A stretch of DNA of 64,000 nt from Shinella fusca. GTDB lineage: Bacteria > Pseudomonadota > Alphaproteobacteria > Rhizobiales > Rhizobiaceae. Of this stretch, positions 17,472 to 32,500 are shown in pieces. Location of the stretch: the NCBI RefSeq assembly GCF_014203155.1, contig NZ_JACHIK010000002.1:248001-312000 (forward strand). The letters run 5' to 3'. Numbering within the stretch: position 1 is the stretch's first letter; each line of letters begins with the position of its first letter. The notes beneath the pieces are model-generated. The model searched no databases and was not told the origin of the DNA. It was given only the letters and a program-made list of their open reading frames with translations. The translations under genes were made by a program, and so were the position numbers.

Positions 17472-18040
17472 ACATGGTGGACGAAGGGGCGATGGTCGTC
17501 GTCGTCGGCCCGAGCGGGGCGGGCAAGGACAGCGTCATGGCCTATGCCGCCCGGCATTTTTCCGGGGAAAGCCGTGTGGCTTTCGTGCGCCGCGTCATCA
17601 CCCGCCCGGCCGATGCCGGCGGCGAGGCGCATGAGGCGATCGATGCGGACGGGTTCCGCAGGCGCGCGGCCGAGGGCGCCTTCGCCGTCTCCTGGGAGGC
17701 GCACGGCCTTTCCTACGGCATTCCGCGCGAGACGCTGGACCGGCTTACGAACGGCATGACGCTGATCGCCAACGGCAGCCGCTCGGCCTTGCCGGATTTC
17801 GCCGAGACCTTTCCGCGGCTGAAGGTCGTTCTGATCACCGCCCGCCCGGATGTGCTGGCCGCGCGCCTTGCCGCCCGCGGCCGGGAGAGCGGCGAGGCGA
17901 TCGCCCGGCGCCTTGAGCGCGCGGTGCCGGAGATCGTCATTACCGCCGATACGGTCGTCATCGACAATAGCGGCCCGCTCGAAGCGGCGGGAGAGGCCTT
18001 CGTCGAATTGCTGGCCTCCACCCTTGCAGGCAGGGGGTGA
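17468..18040 (+). CDS. phnN: Ribose 1,5-bisphosphate phosphokinase PhnN
   Basis: 190 residues of the guanylate-kinase fold. P-loop VVVVGPSGAGKDS (residues 11-22), then RRVITRPADAGGEAHEAID and GLSYGIPRE. It phosphorylates ribose 1,5-bisphosphate to PRPP, the end of the C-P lyase pathway. Last gene of the phn locus; it converges with a DUF454 gene 2 bp away and no terminator is obvious between them. Confidence 0.94.
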   Translation: MNMVDEGAMVVVVGPSGAGKDSVMAYAARHFSGESRVAFVRRVITRPADAGGEAHEAIDADGFRRRAAEGAFAVSWEAHGLSYGIPRETLDRLTNGMTLIANGSRSALPDFAETFPRLKVVLITARPDVLAARLAARGRESGEAIARRLERAVPEIVITADTVVIDNSGPLEAAGEAFVELLASTLAGRG

Positions 18041-18042
18041 GA

Positions 18043-18414
18043 CTACCGCGTGCCGCCCCGGGGCAGGGGGCGGGTGAGAATGAAGAGCGCGCTTGCCGAA
18101 AGCACGAGGCCGACGGCGACGGCCGCAAGCGGCGAGGGCTGGGTGCGATACCAGAAGAAGCCGTAGCTTGCGGCGATCAGGCAGACCGCGACGACCTTCG
18201 TGCGTGCGGAGATCGCGCCCTCGCGCTGCCAGTTCACCAGAGGCGGGCCGAGCGTGCGATGATTGAGCAGCCAGTGCTCCAGGCGGGGAGACGAGCGCGA
18301 GAAGCACCAGATGGCAACGAGCAGGAAAGGCGTCGTCGGCAGCAACGGCAGGAAGGCGCCGACAATGCCGAGCGCCGTCATCACAAGGCCGGCGGTCATA
18401 TAGATCGCGCGCAC
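18043..18414 (-). CDS. DUF454 (YbaN-like) small inner-membrane protein
   Basis: 123 residues with two N-terminal hydrophobic stretches (GLVMTALGIVGAFLPLLP then PFLLVAIWCFSR) and a third near residues 75-110. The pattern LPLLPTTPFLLVAIWCFSRSS is diagnostic for DUF454/YbaN. GTG 18414 with GGGGG upstream is preferred over ATG 18399, which lacks a ribosome site. Function unknown; the family is common in proteobacteria, often as a lone gene. Confidence 0.85.
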   Translation of the reverse strand: MRAIYMTAGLVMTALGIVGAFLPLLPTTPFLLVAIWCFSRSSPRLEHWLLNHRTLGPPLVNWQREGAISARTKVVAVCLIAASYGFFWYRTQPSPLAAVAVGLVLSASALFILTRPLPRGGTR

Positions 18415-18501
18415 CCAAACCCCCGTCGAAAACGCCGTGCCGCCCAGATAGAGTGTTTTGCCGGTGCCTCCAAGGGGCCCGAATGCCGCAGGACCGGTCC
18501 C

Positions 18502-18789
18502 TCAGGCCAGCTTGCTCTCGACGGTCCCCTTGGCCGGTTTCGCCTTCGCCGCCGCCTTGGCGGTCTTTGCCGCCGAAGCGGCCTTGGCCTGCGTCGTGCC
18601 GGCGATTTCGATCAGCGGCTTCTTCGTCTTTGCCGGCGCCGTCTCGGTGCCGAGCGCCACGCGCTCGAACTCCTCGCGCTCGCGCACGGCCTGTTCCCAG
18701 TGCTCGCCGTCGTGTCCGTGCGGCCGGCCGGCTGCTTCCCACAGCGCATAGGCCCGCTTGCTGATCCATTCCCTTCGCGCATCCGTCAT
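18502..18789 (-). CDS. DUF2934 domain protein
   Basis: 95 residues. The N-terminal 45 residues (REWISKRAYALWEAAGRPHG then HWEQAVREREEFE) match DUF2934, a short helical domain found in many rhizobial proteins. The C-terminal half is a low-complexity Lys/Ala tail (AAKTAKAAAKAKPAKG) resembling histone-H1-like tails, so nucleic acid binding is possible but unproven. ATG 18789. Separate from the DUF454 gene by 87 bp. Confidence 0.8.
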   Translation of the reverse strand: MTDARREWISKRAYALWEAAGRPHGHDGEHWEQAVREREEFERVALGTETAPAKTKKPLIEIAGTTQAKAASAAKTAKAAAKAKPAKGTVESKLA

Positions 18790-19141
18790 GGTCTGTCCTC
18801 GTTCAAGGTGAAGTGACGCCGTGCCGGTACGCTACGGGTTTCTCGGGCAGGAACCGGAACACGGAACTCGCCGGACGGCCGGGAACCTTCCGCGGCGGGT
18901 CCGGATATTCAACGCACCATACGCTCCGGGCGATACCCTCGGGCGGAGCAGGTCTGCTTCATGCGATTCGCACCGTCAGGATGCGCCCAAAGCGCGGGGC
19001 CTTCAAGCTGGCGGGGTGCGACAGGATGGCTCGCCCCGCCATGACGGAAAAACACCCTCCGGCTGCGACGAAACGGCCGAATTTCGCAAAAGTTTCACCG
19101 CTCCGGGTGGACAGCGCCGATCTCGCCAACGTATTGTCCGC
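18790..19141. other. Intergenic stretch, no supported gene
   Basis: About 350 bp between the DUF2934 gene and the next small gene. Open frames here are continuations of neighbouring frames without ribosome sites or recognisable protein. It must hold the promoter for the DUF2934 gene and perhaps for the following genes; no clear box was seen. Confidence 0.4.
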
Positions 19142-19567
19142 ATGAGAGAATATTCACCGCGAACGGCAAAGCGAGAGGCAAGGCGTTTGGCAGCATCAAG
19201 GCGACAGCATCGACCGATCCGTCGGGCGCTTTGCCTTTTCTGCACCGGATTGGCCTGTCTGCTCCTGCTGGTGGCCTCGCCCTCGATTTCCATTGCGGCC
19301 GGCATCCCGGCAAAGGCGTTTCGCTGCGGCGCGCAGAAGGCGGCGGGCCAGTCGGCAGGGCTCGAAGGCCTGCAATGCCGCACGCGGATCGCCGGCGAGG
19401 CGCCGCCGCCCGGTTCCGCCGGTCTCCTGGAGCCGTTCGAAGCGGTTTCCGCCCTTCCGGCGAAAGCCGGCGCCGTGCCCGCTTCGGCTTCCGTCCACAG
19501 GATCGACACGCGGCGCCCGGCAACGGCGGGCGCGCGGGCGCCTCCGGTGTGGCGGATACCTGCCTGA
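19142..19567 (+). CDS. Hypothetical secreted or membrane-anchored protein
   Basis: 141 residues. A basic N-terminus is followed by a hydrophobic segment (LCLFCTGLACLLLLVAS, about residues 31-47) and a likely cleavage site near SIAAG, then an Ala/Pro/Arg-rich tail without recognisable domain. ATG 19142 has no convincing ribosome site, and longer in-frame readings exist, so both start and reality are uncertain. It lies 94 bp before the antiporter operon on the same strand. The high-GC tail could be a random open frame. Confidence 0.35.
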   Translation: MREYSPRTAKREARRLAASRRQHRPIRRALCLFCTGLACLLLLVASPSISIAAGIPAKAFRCGAQKAAGQSAGLEGLQCRTRIAGEAPPPGSAGLLEPFEAVSALPAKAGAVPASASVHRIDTRRPATAGARAPPVWRIPA

Positions 19568-19661
19568 CGGCTGCGCCGCCTTGTCGGTCGCGCGCAGCCT
19601 TCCCCGATGCCGGCCTGCCGGATGAGAGAAGTTCTGACGTTCGAAAGCGATCGACCCAACG

Positions 19662-22579
<2,918 letters not shown>

Positions 22580-22580
<1 letters not shown>

Positions 22581-22918
22581 TGGAACTCGTCCTATCGATC
22601 GGCATCGGCATCATGACGGGCTCCGGCGTCTGGCTCATCCTGCGCCCGCGCACCTATCAGGTCATCGTCGGGCTCTCGCTGCTCTCCTATGCGGTCAATC
22701 TCTTCATCTTCGCCGTCGGCGGCGTGAAGTCGGACGCCGCGCCGCTCCTGGAGGAGGGCGTCGCCGTTTCCACCATGACCGACCCCGTGCCGCACGCACT
22801 GGTGCTGACGGCCATCGTCATCGGCTTTGCCACGACCGCGCTCTTCCTCGTGGTGCTGCTCGCGGCCCGCGGCCTTACCGGCACGGACCATGTCGACGGC
22901 AGGGAGCAGCCGAAATGA
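22580..22918 (+). CDS. mrpC: Mrp/Pha antiporter subunit C
   Basis: 112 residues, three membrane segments, NuoK-like. Signature LIGSGVWLILRPRTYQVIVG-like opening (MTGSGVWLILRPRTYQVI) and SYAVNLFIF, then DPVPHALVLTAIVIGFATTA. Start overlaps the A/B stop and the stop overlaps the D start (ATGA). Confidence 0.95.
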
Positions 22919-24549
22919 GCGGGTGGCAGCAGCATCTCATCATCGCGCCCATCGTCATCCCGCTCGTCGCGGGCGCGCTTCTCCTGTTCTTCGACGAGCG
23001 CGAGCGCGTGCTCAAGGCGATGATCAGCCTCGTGTCGTGCCTTGCGCTCGCCGCCGTCGCCATCAGCCTGTTCCGGCTTGCCGGCGGCGCGGAGGGCTTC
23101 GAGGGCGTCTACCTCCTCGGCAACTGGCCGGCGCCCTTCGGCATCGTGCTGGTGGTGGACCGGCTCTCGGCGCTGATGCTCGTCCTCGCCTCGATCCTCG
23201 CCATCCCGACATTGGTTTATGCGCTTGCCCGCTGGCACGCCGCGGGCGCGCATTTCCACTCGCTGTTCCAGTTCCTGCTGATGGGCCTCAACGGCGCGTT
23301 CCTGACGGGCGACCTCTTCAACCTCTTCGTCTTCTTCGAGGTGATGCTGGCAGCCTCCTACGGCCTCCTGATGCACGGCTCCGGCTCCATGCGCGTCAAG
23401 GCGGGCATGCATTACATTGCCGTCAACCTTGCCGCCGCGCTCTGCTTCCTCATCGGCGTCAGTGCCATCTACGGCTCGGCCGGCACGCTCAACATGGCCG
23501 ACCTTGCGGTGCGCATCGGCGAGATCGAGGGCGAGCGGCGCATGCTCTTGGAGGCGGGCGCCGGCATCCTCGGCATCGTCTTCCTCATCAAGGCGGGCAT
23601 GTGGCCCCTGAACTTCTGGCTGCCGGGCGCCTATAGCGCGGCGACAGCGCCCGTCGCCGGCATCTTCGCCATCATGAGCAAGGTCGGCATCTACGTCATC
23701 CTGCGCCTGTCGCTGCTCGTCTTCGGGCAGGGGGCCTCCGCCGGCCTCGGCCTCAACGTGCTGCTCTACGGCGGCATGGCGACCATCGCCTTCGGCACGA
23801 TCGGGGTCCTCGCCTCGCAGGCGCTCGGACGGCTTGCGAGCTATTCGGTGCTCGTCTCCTCCGGCACGCTGCTGGCCGTCCTCGGCCTCAACAACGGCGT
23901 GGTGACGGCGGGCGCGCTCTTCTACATGGTCAGCTCCACGCTGACGATCGGCGCGTTCTTCCTGCTCATCGAACTGGTCGAGCGCGGGCAGGATGCCGGC
24001 GCCTCGGTCCTCGCCGTGACGATGGAAGCCTATGGCGATGCCGACGAGGAGGAGGAAGAGGTCGAGGTGGGCGTCACCATGCCCGGCACCATCGCCGTGC
24101 TCGGCACCTGCTTTGCCGCCTGCGGCATCCTCCTGTCGGGCCTGCCGCCGCTTTCCGGCTTCGTGGCGAAGTTCGCCATGCTGACGGGCATGATCGGCAC
24201 GGGCGTTACGGGCGAGGGGCCGATCCCGGCCTCCGTCTGGTGGATCGTCGCCCTCCTCATCCTGTCGGGGCTCGCCGCGCTCATCTCGATGACCCGCGCC
24301 GGCATCCGCACCTTCTGGGCCTCGATGGAGGGCACGGTGCCGCGCGTGCTCGTCATGGAAATGGCGCCGGTCATGCTGCTGATCGCCCTGACGCTGGCGC
24401 TCACCGTCAAGGCCGGCCCGGCAATGACCTATATGGAGGAAACGGTCCGCAACCTGCATGAGCCCGCCGCCTATATCGATGCGGTCATGAACGCACGGCG
24501 CGCCGGCGTTGCCGAGCCGAGCGGGCCGGACGGCGGGGGAGGGATCTGA
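22915..24549 (+). CDS. mrpD: Mrp/Pha antiporter subunit D
   Basis: 544 residues, ND2/ND4-like proton-pumping-type subunit with about 14 membrane segments. Motifs include GDLFNLFVFFEVMLAASYGL and FLIKAGMWPLNFWLPGAYSA. An acidic insert, DADEEEEEVEVG, lies near residues 375-388 in a loop; similar loops occur in other rhizobial PhaD proteins. It forms part of the membrane antiporter with subunits A and C. ATGA overlap with subunit C upstream. Confidence 0.95.
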   Translation: MSGWQQHLIIAPIVIPLVAGALLLFFDERERVLKAMISLVSCLALAAVAISLFRLAGGAEGFEGVYLLGNWPAPFGIVLVVDRLSALMLVLASILAIPTLVYALARWHAAGAHFHSLFQFLLMGLNGAFLTGDLFNLFVFFEVMLAASYGLLMHGSGSMRVKAGMHYIAVNLAAALCFLIGVSAIYGSAGTLNMADLAVRIGEIEGERRMLLEAGAGILGIVFLIKAGMWPLNFWLPGAYSAATAPVAGIFAIMSKVGIYVILRLSLLVFGQGASAGLGLNVLLYGGMATIAFGTIGVLASQALGRLASYSVLVSSGTLLAVLGLNNGVVTAGALFYMVSSTLTIGAFFLLIELVERGQDAGASVLAVTMEAYGDADEEEEEVEVGVTMPGTIAVLGTCFAACGILLSGLPPLSGFVAKFAMLTGMIGTGVTGEGPIPASVWWIVALLILSGLAALISMTRAGIRTFWASMEGTVPRVLVMEMAPVMLLIALTLALTVKAGPAMTYMEETVRNLHEPAAYIDAVMNARRAGVAEPSGPDGGGGI

Positions 24550-24550
24550 C

Positions 24551-25027
24551 ATGCTGCCCTATCCGCTGCTTTCCGCCTCGCTCGTCCTGATGTGGCTTGC
24601 GCTCAACGGCTTCACGCTCGGCCATCTCCTCCTCGGCTGCATCGTCTCGGTCTTCGCCTCCTGGGGCATGGCGGCGTTGCGCCCCGCCGAGCCGCACTTC
24701 GGCAAATGGTATCTCCTGCCGAAGCTCTTTGCCGTCGTGCTCTACGATATCGTGCTCTCCAACATCGCCGTGGTCTGGCTGATCGTCACCGGCGGGCGGC
24801 GTGAGCGAAGATCCGGCTTCGTCACCGTGCCGCTCGACCTTGAGAACCCCATCGGGCTGGCGGTGCTCGCCGTCGTGGTGACGAGCACGCCGGGTACGGC
24901 CTGGCTCGAATACAATTCGGTGCGCCGGACGGTGCTGATCCACGTCCTCGACCTCGTCGACGAGGCGGAGTGGCAGCACCTGATCAAGACGCGCTACGAG
25001 GCGCTGCTGATGGAGATCTTCCGATGA
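24551..25027 (+). CDS. mrpE: Mrp/Pha antiporter subunit E
   Basis: 158 residues. Two or three N-terminal hydrophobic segments (residues 5-40 and 55-80), then the MrpE soluble part with TVPLDLENPIGLAVLAV and TPGTAWLEYN. It starts 1 bp after the subunit D stop, and its stop overlaps subunit F (ATGA). Confidence 0.93.
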   Translation: MLPYPLLSASLVLMWLALNGFTLGHLLLGCIVSVFASWGMAALRPAEPHFGKWYLLPKLFAVVLYDIVLSNIAVVWLIVTGGRRERRSGFVTVPLDLENPIGLAVLAVVVTSTPGTAWLEYNSVRRTVLIHVLDLVDEAEWQHLIKTRYEALLMEIFR

Positions 25028-25305
25028 GCCACACGATCCTCCTCTGGTCCGTCGCCTTCGCGCAGGTGTGCCTCGCCATCGCCATGGCGCTCGCGGCGCT
25101 GCGGATGTTCCGGGGCCCGCGTGCCCAGGACCGGGTGCTCGCGCTCGACACGCTCTACGTCAATTCCATGCTGCTGCTGATGGTGTTCGGCATCCGCACC
25201 GGCAAGACGATCTATTTCGAGGCCTCGCTGGTCATCGGCATGCTCGGCTTCGTGGCGACCGTGGCGCTCGCCAAATTCCTCATGCGCGGGGAGGTGATCG
25301 AATGA
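25024..25305 (+). CDS. mrpF: Mrp/Pha antiporter subunit F
   Basis: 93 residues, three membrane segments, with the conserved RMFRGPRAQDRVLALDTLYV motif of MrpF. ATGA overlaps on both sides. The subunit is required for assembly or activity of Mrp antiporters. Confidence 0.93.
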   Translation: MSHTILLWSVAFAQVCLAIAMALAALRMFRGPRAQDRVLALDTLYVNSMLLLMVFGIRTGKTIYFEASLVIGMLGFVATVALAKFLMRGEVIE

Positions 25306-25682
25306 GCACGATGGAACATGCCGGCGACCTGCCGGGCTGGGTGGCCCTTCTCGTCTCCGCCTTCCTCGTGATCGGCGCGGGGCTGACGCTCGTCGGCACG
25401 ATCGGCTTTGCCCGCCTGCCGACCTTCTACGAGCGCATCCACGCCCCGACGCTCGGCACGAGCTGGGGAACGGGCGGCATCGTCATGGCGTCGATGATCT
25501 TCTTCACGGTGCTTTCGACCCGGCCCGTCGTGCACGAGATCCTCATCGGCATCTTCGTGACCGTCACCACGCCGGTGACGTTGATGCTGCTCGCCCGTGC
25601 CGCCCTCCACCGGGATCGCTCGGAGGGCAATCCGAACGTGCCGGCCGAAGCGCCCGCTGAGGATCCCGTTCCCGGCGAGTGA
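25302..25682 (+). CDS. mrpG: Mrp/Pha antiporter subunit G
   Basis: 126 residues, three membrane segments. Typical GTIGFARLPTFYERIHAPTL and GTGGIVMASMIFFTVL motifs. The C-terminus is a Pro/Glu-rich cytoplasmic tail. Last gene of the antiporter operon; a large GC hairpin follows at 25707. Confidence 0.93.
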   Translation: MSTMEHAGDLPGWVALLVSAFLVIGAGLTLVGTIGFARLPTFYERIHAPTLGTSWGTGGIVMASMIFFTVLSTRPVVHEILIGIFVTVTTPVTLMLLARAALHRDRSEGNPNVPAEAPAEDPVPGE

Positions 25683-25706
25683 CGCTTTCTCGCGAATTTT
25701 TTTGCG

Positions 25707-25730
25707 CCGGCCGCGACCCCTCGCGGCCGG
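25707..25730. other. Strong hairpin after the antiporter operon
   Basis: Perfect 10-bp stem CCGGCCGCGA/TCGCGGCCGG with a CCCC loop, 24 bp after the mrpG stop. No T-run follows it on the plus strand; the T-run (AATTTTTTTG) comes before it. It may stabilise the transcript end rather than act as an intrinsic terminator. Confidence 0.5.
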
Positions 25731-25854
25731 GCGAAACGGTGGCTCGAAGCGGGATCGTCACGAGGATTCTGCTGTCCTCCAAAGACATTGTTAACCTTCA
25801 TTTCCTAACCATCTACGCATCCCTATCGGCAATGATCGTCGAGTTTGCAGGTTC

Positions 25855-28503
<2,649 letters not shown>

Positions 28504-28576
28504 GACGGTCGTCCGCGGCGATTGCCCGATCAACGGGCAATTGTCCTACTTATTTGAATTGGATGGTTTTTTCCGG

Positions 28577-28605
28577 TCCGGCGCGCGAAAGCGGGCCGGA
28601 TTTTT
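28577..28605 (+). terminator. Intrinsic terminator after the ftsK-like gene
   Basis: Nine base pairs with one mismatch, TCCGGC..CGC closing a GAAA tetraloop with GCG..GCCGGA, followed at once by TTTTT. Confidence 0.8.
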
Positions 28606-28748
28606 ACCCTGTCCACGAGAAATTTCCGCTTGCTGCTCCATTTAATCGATTTGGCTTGCGGCGGGCTCCGTGAGCCCTGTTGCATATGGCGGACGATGTG
28701 TGAATAGTGCCGCCAATGCCGCGAAATCTGCGGCCAAGGAGGACAGGA

Positions 28749-29792
28749 ATGGCATTGATCACCATGCGGCAACTGCTCGATCACGCAGCGGAGAACGACT
28801 ATGCGCTGCCCGCATTCAACGTCAACAATCTGGAATATGTCCAGGCGGTGATGCGTGCGGCGGATGCGACGGATTCGCCGGTGATCCTCCAGGCAAGCCG
28901 CGGTGCGCGCTCCTATGCGGGCGATGCGTTCCTGCGTCACCTCATCCTCGGCGCCGCCGAGGAATATCCGCATATCCCGGTCTGCCTGCACCTCGACCAC
29001 GGCGACCAGCCCTCCACCTGCATTTCCGCCATCACCAACGGCTTCACCTCCGTGATGATGGACGGCTCGCTGCTCGCCGACGGCAAGACGGTCGCCAGCT
29101 ACGATTACAATGTCGGCGTGACGGCGGAAGTGGTGAAGATCGCCCATGCTGCCGGCGTCTCGGTCGAAGGCGAGCTTGGCTGTCTCGGCAACCTGGAAAC
29201 GGGCGCCGGCGACAAGGAGGACGGCCACGGCTTCGAAGGCAAGCTCTCGCGCGACGAGCTCCTGACCGATCCGGACCAGGCGCTCGACTTCGTCACCAGG
29301 ACGGGCGTGGATGCACTCGCCGTCGCCATCGGCACCAGCCACGGCGCCTACAAGTTCACCCGCGCGCCGGACGGCGAGATCCTGTCGATCGAGACGATCG
29401 CCAAGATCCACGCCAAGCTGCCGAACACCCACCTCGTCATGCACGGCTCCTCCTCGGTGCCGCAGGACCTTCAGGACCTCTTCACCGCCTATGGCGGCGA
29501 GATGAAGCAGACCTGGGGTGTGCCGGTCGCCGAAATCCAGAAGGGCATCCCGCTCGGCGTGCGCAAGGTCAATATCGACACGGACCTGCGCCTTGCCATG
29601 ACCGGCTCGATCCGCAAGAACTTCAAGGAAAAGCCGGACAATTTCGACCCGCGCAATTACCTGAAGCCGGCCACCGCGCGCATGATGGAAGTCTGCAAGG
29701 AGCGCTTCGAGGCCTTCCGCACCGCCGGCAAGGCATCCGGCATCCGCGTCAAGCGCCTGCCCGACATGGCGAAATTCTACGCCGCGCAATAA
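28749..29792 (+). CDS. fba: Class II fructose-bisphosphate aldolase
   Basis: 347 residues, the size of the Calvin-cycle subtype of class II aldolases. Catalytic Asp83 and zinc ligand His84 lie in [17 protein letters not shown] and HGSSSVPQ are the other substrate and metal regions; [13 protein letters not shown] binds the phosphate. It reversibly cleaves fructose 1,6-bisphosphate in glycolysis and gluconeogenesis. ATG 28749 is fixed by a strong AAGGAGG site. It has its own transcription unit, between two terminators, and does not sit with other glycolytic genes. Confidence 0.95.
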   Translation: MALITMRQLLDHAAENDYALPAFNVNNLEYVQAVMRAADATDSPVILQASRGARSYAGDAFLRHLILGAAEEYPHIPVCLHLDHGDQPSTCISAITNGFTSVMMDGSLLADGKTVASYDYNVGVTAEVVKIAHAAGVSVEGELGCLGNLETGAGDKEDGHGFEGKLSRDELLTDPDQALDFVTRTGVDALAVAIGTSHGAYKFTRAPDGEILSIETIAKIHAKLPNTHLVMHGSSSVPQDLQDLFTAYGGEMKQTWGVPVAEIQKGIPLGVRKVNIDTDLRLAMTGSIRKNFKEKPDNFDPRNYLKPATARMMEVCKERFEAFRTAGKASGIRVKRLPDMAKFYAAQ

Positions 29793-29814
29793 GCGCCGTC
29801 GGCACCCTCCGTTT

Positions 29815-29847
29815 CCTCCCGGCCCCGCCGGGAGGCCCCTGCCTTTT
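29815..29847 (+). terminator. Intrinsic terminator after the aldolase gene
   Basis: Perfect 9-bp stem CCTCCCGGC/GCCGGGAGG with a CCC loop, followed within 8 bp by TTTTT. Confidence 0.8.
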
Positions 29848-29956
29848 TCTCATGGCCCGGCGGCAGGAATCCGTTGCGGGCAACCGTCCCTCCTCGTAAA
29901 AGATGGCGACCCGGACGCGTCGGCGCTCCGGTAGAAGGCGATCGAGCGAGGACGAC

Positions 29957-31105
29957 ATGAGCGTGGAACAGGCCCTGACAATCGCAGACCTCAAGGAACA
30001 GGCGCGCCGCCGCGTGCCGAAAATGTTCTTCGACTATGCCGATTCCGGTGCCTGGACCGAAGGCACATACCGCTCCAACGAAGACGACTTCCACAAGATC
30101 AAGCTGCGTCAGCGCGTGCTCGTCGACATGACGAACAGGTCGCTGGCAAGCGAGATGATCGGTGAGACGGTTTCCATGCCCATCGCGCTGTCGCCGACGG
30201 GTCTCACGGGCATGCAGCACGCCGACGGCGAGATGCTCGCCGCGCAGGCGGCCGAGGAGGCGGGCGTGCCCTTCACGCTGTCGACGATGAGCATCTGCTC
30301 CATCGAGGACGTGCGCTCCGTCACCACGAGGCCCTTCTGGTTCCAGCTCTACGTGATGCGCGACAAGGATTTCGTGCGCAACCTCATCGGCCGCGCCAAG
30401 GCGGCCGGCTGCTCGGCGCTGATCCTGACGCTCGACCTCCAGATCCTCGGCCAGCGCCACAAGGACCTGCGCAACGGCCTTTCCGCCCCGCCGAAATTCA
30501 CGCCGAAGCACATCTGGCAGATGGCGACGCGGCCCTTCTGGTGCCTCGACATGCTCGGCACGAAGCGCCGAAGCTTCGGCAACATCGTCGGCCACGCCAA
30601 GGGCGTGACGGACCTCTCCTCGCTTTCGTCCTGGACGGCCGAGCAGTTCGACCCGCAGCTTTCGTGGAAAGACATCGAATGGATCCGGGACCTGTGGGGC
30701 GGCAAGCTGATCCTCAAGGGCATCCTCGACGAGGAGGACGCCCGCATGTCGCTGGAGAGCGGCGCGGACGCCATCATCGTCTCGAACCACGGCGGCCGCC
30801 AGCTTGACGGCGCGCCGTCCTCGATCAGCATGCTGCCGCGCATCGTCGATGCGGTCGGCGATCGGATGGAAGTCCATCTCGATGGCGGTATCCGCTCCGG
30901 CCAGGACGTGCTGAAGGCGCTCTGCTACGGCGCCAAGGGCACCCATATCGGCCGCCCCTTCCTCTACGGTCTCGGCGCCGGCGGCAAGGCCGGCGTGCGA
31001 CGTGCCATCGAGATCATCCGCAAGGAGCTCGACACGACCATGGCGCTCTGCGGCGAGCGCGACGTGAAGAACCTCTCGCGCAACAACCTGCACAAGGACG
31101 TGTGA
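29957..31105 (+). CDS. lldD: FMN-dependent L-lactate dehydrogenase (alpha-hydroxy acid oxidase family)
   Basis: 382 residues. Fold and motifs of the LldD/glycolate oxidase family: FDYADSGAWTEGTYRSNEDD, SPTGLTGMQHADGE, and the active-site SNHGGRQLDGAPSS with catalytic His278 and Arg281. It oxidises L-lactate to pyruvate at the membrane, passing electrons to the quinone pool. ATG 29957 follows a purine-rich GAGCGAGGACGAC. The family also includes mandelate and other hydroxyacid dehydrogenases, so the exact substrate is likely but not certain. No lactate regulator or permease gene is adjacent. Confidence 0.88.
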   Translation: MSVEQALTIADLKEQARRRVPKMFFDYADSGAWTEGTYRSNEDDFHKIKLRQRVLVDMTNRSLASEMIGETVSMPIALSPTGLTGMQHADGEMLAAQAAEEAGVPFTLSTMSICSIEDVRSVTTRPFWFQLYVMRDKDFVRNLIGRAKAAGCSALILTLDLQILGQRHKDLRNGLSAPPKFTPKHIWQMATRPFWCLDMLGTKRRSFGNIVGHAKGVTDLSSLSSWTAEQFDPQLSWKDIEWIRDLWGGKLILKGILDEEDARMSLESGADAIIVSNHGGRQLDGAPSSISMLPRIVDAVGDRMEVHLDGGIRSGQDVLKALCYGAKGTHIGRPFLYGLGAGGKAGVRRAIEIIRKELDTTMALCGERDVKNLSRNNLHKDV

Positions 31106-31111
31106 GGCCGT

Positions 31112-32500
31112 TTACACGATCTCGCCGTAAAGCGTGCGTTCGAGGGCGGTCACTTCGCTGGCGAAGCGGCGGTATTCGGCGCGCTTGAGGGCGAGGAAGA
31201 CGTGGTGCAGGCGCTCGCCGAGGGCGTCCTTCAGGAACGCGGAGCGGGTCGCCGTCTCGATGGTGCTGCGCCAGTCGGGCGGCAGGTCGTCGCTTGCGGT
31301 TTCGGCATAGGCGGTCGTCTCGGGGCCGGGATCGGCCTTTGCGAGGATGCCCTTGCGCATGCCGGCAAGGACCGTCGCGCCGACGAGGTAGGGGTTGGAA
31401 TCGATGCCGGCGGCGCGCTGTTCGAGATGGCGGCCGGCGGGCGCGCCTGCCGGAATGCGCACGGCGACACTGCGGTTGTTGGTGCCCCAGGTCGGCGTGG
31501 TCGGGGCATAGCTCTGGGCCGAGAAACGCCGCCAGGAATTGAGATGCGGGGCGAAGACGAGCATGGATTCGTGCATCGTCTCGAGAAGCCCGGCAACGGC
31601 GTGTTTCAGCAGCGGGGCAAGCGTTTCATCCCGGTCGGCGAAGAGGTTGTTGCCGGCTGCGTCGGCAAGGCTGGCATGGACATGCATGCCGGAGCCAGCG
31701 CGTCCGGCGAAAGGCTTCGCCATGAACGAGGCCATCATGCCGTGGCGCAGGGCGAGGGCGCGCAGGAGGCGCTTCAGCATGGCGAGGTCGTCGGCGGCCC
31801 GCAGCGCATCGCCGTGGTGCAAGGTCAGCTCGAACTGGCCCTGCGCATATTCCGATATCATCGTCTCGACGGGCAGGCCCTGCGCCTCCGCGCCGCGATA
31901 GACGGCGTCGATGAAAGGCTCCAGCCGGTCGAGTTCGCTGATGCCGTAGACCTGGATGCCCTCCGGCCGTTCGCCGGAGAGCGGCAGGCGCAGCGGCTGG
32001 AAATTGCCGTCCGCGGTGCGCTCGCGGTCGAGAAGGTAGAATTCCAGCTCGTAGGCGAGGATCGGGTGGAAGCCGTCGCTCTCAAGGCGGTTCACCTGCC
32101 GGGCAAGCGCATGGCGCGGATCGGCCGCCATCGGCGTGCCGTCGAGCTCGAAAAGGGCAAGCCGCACCTCGCCGCGCGGCGGCGACGTCCACGGCAAGGG
32201 CACGAGCGAACCGGGTATGGGCCATGCCCGCCGGTCCGCATCGCCGTCCGACCAGACGAGGCCGGTCTCCTCCACGTCCTCGCCGGTGACGTCGAGGCCG
32301 AGGATGGAGCCGGGAAGATGCCGCCCGGAGCGGAAGATAGCCAGCAATTCGTGCCGCCGGACGATCTTGCCGCGGGCGATGCCGTTGAGGTCGATCAGCA
32401 CGAGATCGAAGGCGCTGATCTCCGGATGGGCGGCAAGAAAGGCCTCCGCCTCGGCGATGTCGGCGGCTTCGGGCGGACGGGCGGCAAGGTCGCGGCTCAC
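31112..32500 (-). CDS. Glutamine synthetase-family ligase (PuuA-like gamma-glutamyl ligase)
   Basis: 462 residues of the GS catalytic fold. N-terminal beta-grasp part (AFDLVLIDLNGIARGKIVRR), then LAYELEFYLLD, GSGMHVHASL and APTTPTWGTNNRSVAVRIP. The GIARGK and GTNNRSVA signatures point to the gamma-glutamylpolyamine synthetase group, not to ammonia-assimilating GlnA. GTG 32500 overlaps the aminotransferase stop as GTGA, so the two enzymes are coupled. It probably gamma-glutamylates an amine before or after transamination; the substrate is unknown. Confidence 0.87.
   Translation of the reverse strand: MSRDLAARPPEAADIAEAEAFLAAHPEISAFDLVLIDLNGIARGKIVRRHELLAIFRSGRHLPGSILGLDVTGEDVEETGLVWSDGDADRRAWPIPGSLVPLPWTSPPRGEVRLALFELDGTPMAADPRHALARQVNRLESDGFHPILAYELEFYLLDRERTADGNFQPLRLPLSGERPEGIQVYGISELDRLEPFIDAVYRGAEAQGLPVETMISEYAQGQFELTLHHGDALRAADDLAMLKRLLRALALRHGMMASFMAKPFAGRAGSGMHVHASLADAAGNNLFADRDETLAPLLKHAVAGLLETMHESMLVFAPHLNSWRRFSAQSYAPTTPTWGTNNRSVAVRIPAGAPAGRHLEQRAAGIDSNPYLVGATVLAGMRKGILAKADPGPETTAYAETASDDLPPDWRSTIETATRSAFLKDALGERLHHVFLALKRAEYRRFASEVTALERTLYGEIV

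Noticed and set aside
25707-25730. Hairpin as an intrinsic terminator of the antiporter operon
   Set aside because: No T-run follows the stem on either strand in the right orientation.
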